Origin: Muellerivita sp035541195
GTDB taxonomy: Bacteria; Oederibacteriota; Muellerivitia; Muellerivitales; Muellerivitaceae
DNA length: 10,603 nt
Assembly (NCBI GenBank): GCA_035541195.1
Contig: DATKNU010000157.1
Coordinates: 1 to 10,603 of the forward strand
Direction: 5' to 3'
The notes under the pieces were generated by a model that saw only the letters and a list, made by a program, of their open reading frames with translations, ran no database searches and had not been told where the DNA came from. This document shows, piece by piece, positions 5,113 through 10,603 of this stretch (position 1 is its first letter; every line of letters begins with the position of its first letter). Both the position numbers and the translations under genes were made by a program.

Positions 5113-5916
5113 TTAAGAAGCCGATCCCTCGGCTTTTTTCTCGTCGAAATGCATGCCCACGATGTTGGCGCCGGCGTCCACGAACAAGACCTCGCCGGTG
5201 ACGCCCGAGGCCCAAGAAGAGGCCAGGTAGGTGGCGGTGGAGCCCACCTCGTCCTGGGTGATGTTGCGCTTGAGGGGGTTCATGTCCTCGGCGGCCTTGA
5301 GCATGCTCTTGATGCCGCCCACGGCGGAAGCCGCCAGGGTCTTCAAGGGGCCCGCCGAGATGGCGTTGACCCGGATGCCCTTGGGGCCCAGGTCATAGGC
5401 CAGGTAGCGCACGGAAGCTTCCAGGGCGGCCTTGGCCACGCCCATCACGTTGTAGTTGGGGATGACCTTCTCCGAACCGTAATAAGTGAGGGCGATGATG
5501 CTGGCGCCCTCGTTCAAGAGGGGCACGGCGGGCCGGGTGATGGCCAAAAGGCTGAAGGCCGACACGTCGAGGGCCAAGTGGAAGCCCGCGCGGCTGGTGT
5601 TGGAAAAGGCGCCCGTCAGGTCGTCCTTGTTGGCGAAAGCGATGCAATGCACCAGGATGTCGAATTTGCCCCAGGTCTTCTCGACTTCCTTATAGAGGGC
5701 CTCGATCTCGTTGTCCTTGGACACGTCGCAGGGCAGGATCATCTTGGCGTTCACGGACTCGGCCAGGGGCCGCACGCGCTTTTCCAGGGCCTCGCCCAGG
5801 AAGTTGAAGCCCAATTCGGCGCCCTCGGCATGCAGGGCCTTGGCGATGCCCCAGGCGATGGAACGCTCGTTGGCCACCCCGAAGATGAAGGCTTTTTTCC
5901 CGGATAATAAACCCAT
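5113..5916 (-). CDS. fabI: enoyl-[acyl-carrier-protein] reductase FabI
   Basis: The protein is 267 residues (E. coli FabI has 262), starting at ATG 5914-5916 with GGAGGGA upstream. It is a short-chain dehydrogenase/reductase fold of the FabI type. The divergent nucleotide-binding loop is GVANERSIAWGIA (13-25), then CDVSKD (63-68), and HCIAFANKDDL (90-100). The active-site pair is Y145 and Y155 with K162 (TYYGSEKVIPNYNVMGVAK), the spacing of E. coli Y146, Y156 and K163, followed by RVNAISAGPLKTLAA (182-196). It catalyses the NAD(P)H-dependent reduction of trans-2-enoyl-ACP, the last step of each fatty-acid elongation cycle, in the cytosol. The extra tail (HFDEKKAEGSAS) is short and unconserved. 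It is transcribed alone, with its own promoter and the bidirectional terminator behind it. Confidence 0.97.
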   Translation of the reverse strand: MGLLSGKKAFIFGVANERSIAWGIAKALHAEGAELGFNFLGEALEKRVRPLAESVNAKMILPCDVSKDNEIEALYKEVEKTWGKFDILVHCIAFANKDDLTGAFSNTSRAGFHLALDVSAFSLLAITRPAVPLLNEGASIIALTYYGSEKVIPNYNVMGVAKAALEASVRYLAYDLGPKGIRVNAISAGPLKTLAASAVGGIKSMLKAAEDMNPLKRNITQDEVGSTATYLASSWASGVTGEVLFVDAGANIVGMHFDEKKAEGSAS

Positions 5917-5971
5917 GCCGATCCCTCCTATAAAGAATCAGGTTGCTGTGAAAACCATGAGAAGCCCGGCC

Positions 5972-5999
5972 ATTATGGACTTTTTCAATCGCCTGTCAA
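5972..5999 (-). promoter_or_regulatory. fabI promoter (sigma-70 type)
   Basis: Read leftward: TTGACA (complement of 5994-5999), 16-base spacer, CATAAT (complement of 5972-5977). This is a perfect -35 and a five-of-six -10. The predicted start near 5965 leaves a leader of about 50 bases before the ATG. A 12-bp inverted repeat begins 5 bases upstream of the -35. Confidence 0.75.
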
Positions 6000-6003
6000 A
6001 GCG

Positions 6004-6043
6004 CAAAATGCCGGGACAACTGGGAAAAGGGCCCGGCATTTTG
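6004..6043. repeat. perfect 12-bp inverted repeat in the fabI/Dabb divergent region
   Basis: CAAAATGCCGGG (6004-6015) and its exact complement CCCGGCATTTTG (6032-6043) are separated by 16 bases. It could form a hairpin, but it lies between two divergent genes where a terminator would have little to end. It sits just upstream of the fabI -35 and immediately before a TATAAC -10-like box (6044-6049) that faces the Dabb gene. A two-site operator for a regulator of one or both genes is the alternative I favour, without proof. Confidence 0.6.
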
Positions 6044-6049
6044 TATAAC
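6044..6049 (+). promoter_or_regulatory. possible -10 box for the Dabb-exonuclease III unit
   Basis: TATAAC matches the -10 consensus in five of six bases and lies 36 bases before the Dabb ATG. No good -35 is present at 17 bases (TGGGAA), and that position falls in the loop of the inverted repeat, so an activator could be needed. Weak evidence. Confidence 0.3.
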
Positions 6050-6085
6050 CATCCCTTGGAACCCCCCGCGAAAGGAAGCAAGGCC

Positions 6086-6394
6086 ATGCTCAAGCACATC
6101 GTCTTTTGGAAATTAAAGCCCGAGGCCCAGGGAGCGCCGGCTTCGGAAAACGGGGAAGCCGTGAAGCGCCTCTTGGAGGGCTTGAAGCCCCTCATCCCCG
6201 AGATCTTGGAGCTGGAAGTGGGTTTCCAAATCCGGCCCTCCGCCGACCAACCGGACCTGGCCCTTTACTCGCGCTTCAAGGATGAGGCGGCCTTGGAAGC
6301 CTACCAGCGCCATCCCGAGCACCTGAAGGTGAAGGATTTCATCGGGAAGGTCGTCGCTTCCCGCCATACCGTTGATTACTTGATGGGGCCCTAA
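6086..6394 (+). CDS. Dabb (stress-responsive A/B barrel) domain protein
   Basis: A 102-residue single-domain protein, the typical length for Dabb (dimeric alpha/beta barrel, ferredoxin-like) proteins. It starts MLKHIVFWKLKPEA, the usual first strand 'MixHvVlwklK'. It continues with a helix (AVKRLLEGLKPLIPEILELEVG), a DLALYSRFKDEAALEAYQRHPEHLKV segment and the final VVASRHTVDYL strand, all characteristic of the family. Start ATG 6086 is preceded by GGAAGCAAGG; the open frame continues far upstream through the fabI promoter and gene, so the internal ATG is the right choice. Dabb proteins have varied and mostly unknown roles, so no substrate can be given. It is 21 bp upstream of the exonuclease III gene and probably cotranscribed with it. 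Confidence 0.88.
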   Translation: MLKHIVFWKLKPEAQGAPASENGEAVKRLLEGLKPLIPEILELEVGFQIRPSADQPDLALYSRFKDEAALEAYQRHPEHLKVKDFIGKVVASRHTVDYLMGP

Positions 6395-6415
6395 GCCCCA
6401 CTTCCGGAGGAACGC

Positions 6416-7282
6416 ATGCCGAAAAGTAAAAAAAGTCCCGCGCCGAAAAAAATCGCGAAGGCGAAGGCCCCCGCCCCGGCGGGCAAGGCGAGCCCTTCGG
6501 GCAAGACCTTAAAAATCGCCACCTTCAACGCCAACTCCATCCGCGCCCGCATGCCCATTCTTTTGGATTGGCTTAAAAAAGAAAAACCCGACGTCTTGGC
6601 GGTCCAGGAAACCAAGGTGCAGGACCACGAGTTTCCCAAGGACGTGATTGAGGCCGCGGGCTGGCAAGTGGTGTTCCACGGCCAGAAAAGCTACAACGGC
6701 GTGGCCTTTATTTCGCAAAAGCCCGTGACGCTCTTGGAAAAACGCCTTTACCCCCAGGAACAGGAGGAGCAGGCCCGGTTCCTGGTGGCGGATTTCGCCG
6801 GCATCCGGCTCATCAACACCTACGTGCCCCAGGGGTTCGACATCACGTCGGAAAAATACCGCTACAAGATGCGTTTCTACGCGGACCTGAAGAAATATTT
6901 CGCCAAGCACATCCCCGACGACATGCCGGCGCTTTGGATGGGGGACCTGAATGTGGCGCCCACCGAGATCGACCTCAACAACCCCAAGGGGAACCTGGAC
7001 CACCCTTGCTTCCACATTGACGCGCGCAACGCCTTGAAGGACGCCATGGGGGCCAAGTGGGTGGACCTGTTCCGGGAGAAGGTGAAGGAAGGCGGCCACT
7101 ATACCTTTTGGGACATGCGGCAGCCCAAGGTCTTCGAGAGGAACCTGGGCTGGCGGATCGACTTCATCCTGGGGACCGCCCCCATGGTGGGCCGGCTCGA
7201 GAAAATCTGGATCGACACCAAGCCCCGGGGCCTGGAAAGGCCCTCGGACCATACTTTTTTGGTGGCTCAGTTCAAAGCCTAA
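6416..7282 (+). CDS. xthA: exodeoxyribonuclease III (AP endonuclease, xthA/exoA type)
   Basis: The protein is 288 residues from ATG 6416 with GGAGG (6406-6410) ahead. It belongs to the endonuclease/exonuclease/phosphatase fold. Catalytic motifs: FNANSIRAR with N38, VQETK with metal-binding E65, WMGDLNVAPTE (Asp and Asn of the active site), WRIDFIL, and the final RPSDHTFLVAQF with the catalytic His. These correspond to E. coli ExoIII N7, E34, D151, N153, D229 and H259. It cuts DNA 5' to abasic sites in base excision repair and has 3'-exonuclease activity. Oddity: about 31 extra N-terminal residues, rich in Lys, Ala and Pro (KSKKSPAPKKIAKAKAPAPA), precede the domain and could add DNA affinity. 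No LexA-like box is seen near it. Confidence 0.96.
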   Translation: MPKSKKSPAPKKIAKAKAPAPAGKASPSGKTLKIATFNANSIRARMPILLDWLKKEKPDVLAVQETKVQDHEFPKDVIEAAGWQVVFHGQKSYNGVAFISQKPVTLLEKRLYPQEQEEQARFLVADFAGIRLINTYVPQGFDITSEKYRYKMRFYADLKKYFAKHIPDDMPALWMGDLNVAPTEIDLNNPKGNLDHPCFHIDARNALKDAMGAKWVDLFREKVKEGGHYTFWDMRQPKVFERNLGWRIDFILGTAPMVGRLEKIWIDTKPRGLERPSDHTFLVAQFKA

Positions 7283-7296
7283 GCCGCCCGCAGGCC

Positions 7297-7326
7297 GTGG
7301 GGGCTGGCCTTTGGGCAGGCCCCCAC
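7297..7326. terminator. GC-rich inverted repeat after xthA, possible terminator
   Basis: GTGGGGGC (7297-7304) pairs perfectly with GCCCCCAC (7319-7326), with a 14-base loop that can pair further (CTG..CC with GG..CAG). It begins 14 bases after the xthA stop, the right place for a terminator, but no T-run follows, so a standard intrinsic terminator is doubtful. Confidence 0.4.
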
Positions 7327-7388
7327 CCCTATGGATAACCAGGGTCTTTGGAAGCCCGGATCCCGGACAAGATATAGTTGAACGTTAA

Positions 7389-7417
7389 TTGACAGGCCCG
7401 GATAAGGGGAGGATAAT
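7389..7417 (+). promoter_or_regulatory. promoter of the pilin-like operon (sigma-70 type)
   Basis: TTGACA (7389-7394), 17-base spacer, GATAAT (7412-7417): a perfect -35, ideal spacing and a five-of-six -10. The start would fall near 7424, giving a leader of about 70 bases before ATG 7497. This also argues against the TTG start at 7440, because its only good ribosome site (AAGGAG, 7420-7425) would lie at or before the transcript's 5' end. Confidence 0.8.
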
Positions 7418-7496
7418 TTAAGGAGAAATCTAAACGGAGTTGTCGCTCCCGGAATTCACCACCTGGCTGATTGACCACACAAGGAGCGGCGATTTA

Positions 7497-9005
7497 ATGG
7501 TTTTGAAAGTTTATTCCCTCATCCGAAAAGTCCTTGCCCCCAAGCGTTCTTCCGGCCGTTTCCCGGAAGAAACCAATGAGTCCCCCATCCAAAAATTAAA
7601 AGCCAACCGTCGGTCCCAGGAAGGCAACGCCCTCATCATGGCGGTCATTTTGAGCGTGGCGGCCACCACCCTCATCACCGTGGGCACCCGGCTCATCAAA
7701 GACACCCTGCGCCAGACCCAACAGCAACAGCTTTACGTGGCCCAAGCCGAGGACATGGCCCGCGCGGGGTTGGTGGACGCCCTGGGCTGGTTCCGCCGCC
7801 AGCCGGGCATCGTGCAGGCCTGCGTGACCTGCCAATTGGGGTCGGTGACCACCTATGGCAACACCAATTCCTACGGCGCGGCGGCCAGCCAGCCCGATGA
7901 CGCCTTTTCCCCCACTTTAAACGCCTCGGTGTCGGATACCGCCAATCCTTCCTTGGGGATCGTGGAGGATCTTCCCCTGGACAGCGCCATCAACACCGCT
8001 TCGGTTCATTTCGGGCGTTATGAGGTGTTGTTCCAACCCAATCCCACGGCCACCGTGGGGGCCACCATCATTCCCAACGCCGTGCATGACGTGAGCGGCA
8101 CCCGGATCTTGGGGTCCATGAACGGCAAGGGGCAAGCTTGGCTCATCACCAGCTCGGCCTATATCTACAAGCGGCTGGATTACACCACCGGCAATTATCC
8201 CGGTCCCTGGAACAAGGCCTACAACCAGTCGCCCAACGTCATTTTGGCCAGGGCCCGTATGTCCACCGAGCTTCGCAAGATGAGCGTGAACCTGCCCTAC
8301 AGCATCCCGGCGGCGGTCTTCACCGACAAGGTTTCCAAAGTCCGTTTGGCCAACAACTTCTCCAACATCAATGGGACCTATAACGCCTCCAGTTTGGCCT
8401 TGGCCGCCATCGCGAACGGCTCGGCTTCGGTCAGCAATCCCTCGGGCGCCACCAGCATTAATTTTTCCCCCTATAGCAGCGGCGGCGCGGGTGTGACGGC
8501 CATGACGGGCACCAACGTCACCCCCCTGTCCACGGACAGCATCTTCGGCATGTCCTTGAACGACATCCAATTCATCGCGGATTACACGGGCAACGCTTCC
8601 ACGCCCATGACCATCGCCGATTACTGGAAACTTTCTTATTTCAGCGGCAACCTGACCTATTCGGCCAGCAGCACCCAAAGTTGTTACCAGACCTTGGACC
8701 AGGACGGCATCCTGGTGGTGAACGGCAACCTTTCCTTGAGCGGCGGCACCACCACCACCATCTACCGCGGGGTGGTTTATGTCACGGGCAACCTGACCAT
8801 GGGCGCCAACTCGGAAATCGACGGGGTGGTCTTGATGGGGTCGCCCACCTCCAGCACGGGCAGCGTGTCCATGACGGGCAGTACGGGTTCCCAGGCCTTT
8901 ATCTATTACGACCCCGGGTTGATCAGCGAAGCCCTGACCAAGGTGGGCGTCTACCGGGAAAACATCAGCCAACGGCAGCTTTTATTCGGGGTTCCGAATC
9001 TTTAG
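7497..9005 (+). CDS. PilX-like minor pilin with C-terminal beta-repeat region
   Basis: The protein is 502 residues from ATG 7497, with AAGGAG (7481-7486) 10 bases before. A 43-residue basic leader (RKVLAPKRSSG..., QKLKANRRSQEG) ends at a Gly followed by a hydrophobic helix NALIMAVILSVAATTLITVG (44-63) and then an amphipathic helix (RLIKDTLRQTQQQQLYVAQAEDMARAGLVDALGWF). That is the pattern of PilX N-terminal domains: processing after Gly43 is expected, and the mature position 5 is Met, not Glu. The middle is Ser/Thr/Asn/Gly-rich and extracellular in character, with a CVTC motif (C109, C112). Near the C-terminus, GILVVNGNLSLSGG, GVVYVTGNLTMGANSEIDGVVLMGS and GSVSMTGSTGSQAFIYYDPGLI form a short run of beta-helix-like rungs, as in the C-terminal domains of other PilX-like proteins. 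The probable role is a minor pilin or priming subunit at the type IV pilus tip. The next pilin starts 10 bp downstream. Confidence 0.82.
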   Translation: MVLKVYSLIRKVLAPKRSSGRFPEETNESPIQKLKANRRSQEGNALIMAVILSVAATTLITVGTRLIKDTLRQTQQQQLYVAQAEDMARAGLVDALGWFRRQPGIVQACVTCQLGSVTTYGNTNSYGAAASQPDDAFSPTLNASVSDTANPSLGIVEDLPLDSAINTASVHFGRYEVLFQPNPTATVGATIIPNAVHDVSGTRILGSMNGKGQAWLITSSAYIYKRLDYTTGNYPGPWNKAYNQSPNVILARARMSTELRKMSVNLPYSIPAAVFTDKVSKVRLANNFSNINGTYNASSLALAAIANGSASVSNPSGATSINFSPYSSGGAGVTAMTGTNVTPLSTDSIFGMSLNDIQFIADYTGNASTPMTIADYWKLSYFSGNLTYSASSTQSCYQTLDQDGILVVNGNLSLSGGTTTTIYRGVVYVTGNLTMGANSEIDGVVLMGSPTSSTGSVSMTGSTGSQAFIYYDPGLISEALTKVGVYRENISQRQLLFGVPNL

Positions 9006-9015
9006 GAGGGGCGCC

Positions 9016-10603
9016 ATGAAGCGATTCGATCAAAAAGGCTACAGCGTGGTGGAATTGGCCATCGCGGTCCTCATCATGGGCGTCATGGTGGGCACCATCA
9101 TGGGGGCCCGCACCTTCATCGCCAAGCAGACCCAGACCAACGCCGACAAGGCCTTCGCCACTGAAAAAGCCATCCAAATGTTCGAGGAACTCAAGGCCTT
9201 GGTCAGCAACAGCCAAAGCCAGGGCGTGCAGGTTTTGGACAGCTACACCAACAGCAACTATGACCCGGTTTTGACCACCGACATCAATGTGGACGCGCCC
9301 ACCACCGGGGTGGCCAACCCCCTGGACCCCTTAAGCCAGAACCGCAAGTACGGCAACGGTTGGCGTTACGTGCGCAAGGTGTTGGTTCAGAACACGGGGG
9401 ACGACTACACCCGCACCATCTATGTGTGGGTTTACGGCGCCATGGGCAATAGCTATACCTCGTCGTCCAAACTGCCCCTCTTGGCCCAGGTGACGGGCAT
9501 CGTGCGCACCAGCAACTCACCCCAAAGCCCAGCCCAAGTCATGGACATGTACCTGATCGCCATTCAAAACGTGCAGGGTTGGTGGTCCCAGGTTCCTTCG
9601 TTGGAAGGCACCTTCGCCCAAATCATCAACGACTTGGAAAGCGTGAACAACGGCACCTTCAATATCCGGCCCCATTACATCACCCGCCTGTCCTATGGCC
9701 GGGACCCCTATTACACGCCCTACATCAACGACACCAACGACACCGACGGCGAGGCCTGTTCTTGGGTCTACCTTTATCCCGGCTTGGTCCAGGATGACAG
9801 CGGCAACGACGAGAATTTCTATGAACCCGACACGGCGGGGGTTTTGCAGACGGGCAATTTCAACATCGACGGCACCACCAACTATCCTTCTTACACCGCC
9901 GGGGCGAACAGCCAAAGCTTGACCTTCTCGGTGGCCGACCAATACAACGACTCGCTGCGTTATCCCGACGAGTTGGCCGCCTACGCGGCGGTCACCAGCC
10001 AGGCCGCCACGCTTTGTAGCCAGCAGTCCGCCGGTTTGACCGAAATCAGCGAGCGCATGCTTTTGGAACAGATGAACAGCTCGCCCCAATCCTTCGCCAA
10101 CGCCATCATCGTGAACCTCCACGGCGAAATGATGCCCATGCCGCCCATGCATAATTACTCGGACGCGGCCAAGGACCCGGGCAACGTCATTTACGGCAAT
10201 ACCCCGGTTTCCTTGAACGGCATGGCGGTGAGCACGGCGGCGAAAGACGCCCGCGTGGTCACCCATCCCGAACTGCTTTACTACCCCACCACGGTGACCA
10301 CCGGCGGCGTCACCATGCGCCTGCGGGTCTACGCTTATTACGACGGGTTGGACAGCTGCGCGGTCACGGGGAACGGCAGCGTGACCAACGTGAAGACCGG
10401 CGACCCCGAGCTTCCCGGCATCAGCGTGCTTTTGAAGAATTTCTACATCCCGGCGGCCAGCGCGGGTTCTTCCATGGCCATCACGGCGGTCAGCGGCGGC
10501 GTCTCGCTGGCCTACCAGGACATCGCGGTCACCAATTCCGGCGGGGGGACCTTCCTGTCGGCCCGGGGGGCCACCGATCCGGTGTCGGTGGTGGTCACCA
10601 ACC
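9016..10603 (+). CDS. very large type IV prepilin-like protein, C-terminus outside window
   Basis: The frame from ATG 9016 has no stop before the window ends: at least 529 residues, far longer than common pilins (~150). AGGAGGGG (9004-9011) precedes the start, 10 bp after the PilX-like stop. The N-terminus MKRFDQKG|YSVVELAIAVLIMGVMVGTIMG is a classical class III signal: a short basic leader, Gly before the cut, aromatic residue at +1, Glu at +5, then a ~20-residue hydrophobic helix. The helix continues as RTFIAKQTQTNADKAFATEKAIQMFEELKALV. The remainder is Thr/Asn/Tyr/Gly-rich and looks extracellular, with only three Cys (C248, C334, C448), acidic Asn/Asp-rich stretches (about 238-262) and a Met/Pro-rich HGEMMPMPPMHNY (369-381). 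I recognise no named domain after the pilin helix. It is likely inner-membrane inserted, cleaved by prepilin peptidase and assembled as a minor pilin or tip adhesin, but no adhesive function is shown. Confidence 0.85.
   Translation, partial: MKRFDQKGYSVVELAIAVLIMGVMVGTIMGARTFIAKQTQTNADKAFATEKAIQMFEELKALVSNSQSQGVQVLDSYTNSNYDPVLTTDINVDAPTTGVANPLDPLSQNRKYGNGWRYVRKVLVQNTGDDYTRTIYVWVYGAMGNSYTSSSKLPLLAQVTGIVRTSNSPQSPAQVMDMYLIAIQNVQGWWSQVPSLEGTFAQIINDLESVNNGTFNIRPHYITRLSYGRDPYYTPYINDTNDTDGEACSWVYLYPGLVQDDSGNDENFYEPDTAGVLQTGNFNIDGTTNYPSYTAGANSQSLTFSVADQYNDSLRYPDELAAYAAVTSQAATLCSQQSAGLTEISERMLLEQMNSSPQSFANAIIVNLHGEMMPMPPMHNYSDAAKDPGNVIYGNTPVSLNGMAVSTAAKDARVVTHPELLYYPTTVTTGGVTMRLRVYAYYDGLDSCAVTGNGSVTNVKTGDPELPGISVLLKNFYIPAASAGSSMAITAVSGGVSLAYQDIAVTNSGGGTFLSARGATDPVSVVVTN

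Noticed and set aside
5089..5907. Long + strand open frame opposite fabI
   Set aside because: It is the antisense shadow of a clear fabI gene; high G+C coding sequence often gives long open frames on the other strand. The translated product is Gly/His/Val-rich with no recognisable domain.
7917..8972. Long - strand open frame opposite the PilX-like gene
   Set aside because: It is antisense to a gene with a promoter, ribosome site and pilin helix; the product is low-complexity Gly/Ala/Val/His without any motif.
9517..10266. Long - strand open frame opposite the large pilin
   Set aside because: It is antisense to the uninterrupted prepilin frame and shows the same shadow composition.
1..10603. 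CRISPR arrays, tRNA/rRNA genes, insertion sequences, attachment sites
   Set aside because: I looked for regularly spaced repeats, cloverleaf-like sequences and active transposase genes with terminal repeats and saw none. The only transposase-like protein has lost its catalytic residues and has no flanking repeats that I could find.

Overview
The window is GC-rich bacterial DNA (roughly 60% G+C by eye). It is densely packed, with good Shine-Dalgarno sites (AGGAGG/GGAGG), sigma-70-type promoters and type IV pilin-like genes. That indicates a bacterium with a type IV pilus or type II secretion-like system. Nothing in the window fixes the phylum. The LexA operator does not match the E. coli CTGT-N8-ACAG or alphaproteobacterial GTTC-N7-GTTC sites, so a less-studied lineage is likely. 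That is an inference, not an identification.

Left part (1-1616, + strand): the 3' end of an aldo/keto reductase gene overlaps by ATGA with an ADP-ribose-pyrophosphatase-like Nudix hydrolase gene. After a 158-bp gap containing inverted repeats comes a NYN/LabA-type (DUF88) PIN-like nuclease gene.

Middle (1630-4900): this is a DNA-damage-response locus built around one divergent regulatory region. Leftward, lexA is followed by a 164-aa gene whose protein looks like an IS200/REP-type Y1 transposase that has lost its HUH and catalytic tyrosine residues. That gene overlaps by ATGA with a radical SAM gene of the spore-photoproduct-lyase-like PA0069/Rv2578c family. Rightward are radC and a small unknown gene. 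Between lexA and radC (3757-3808) is a nearly symmetric element: two abutting 18-bp operators of form AGWATAC-N4-GTATWCT, inside two fully overlapping, oppositely directed promoters with mirror-image -35 boxes. This is the most interesting part of the window. It suggests an SOS unit in which LexA controls both itself with a radical SAM/ex-transposase pair and radC.

Right-middle (4901-7282): a strong bidirectional terminator separates the radC group from fabI (enoyl-ACP reductase, - strand, with its own TTGACA/CATAAT promoter). Divergent from fabI is a Dabb-domain gene followed closely by an exonuclease III gene. A perfect 12-bp inverted repeat lies in the fabI/Dabb divergent promoter region.

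Right end (7283-10603): a TTGACA-N17-GATAAT promoter drives a PilX-like minor pilin with a C-terminal beta-repeat region. It is followed 10 bp later by a very large prepilin-like protein (at least 529 residues) with a classical class III signal (cleavage after KG, Glu at +5). Its reading frame stays open to the end of the window. These two look like the start of a minor-pilin operon.
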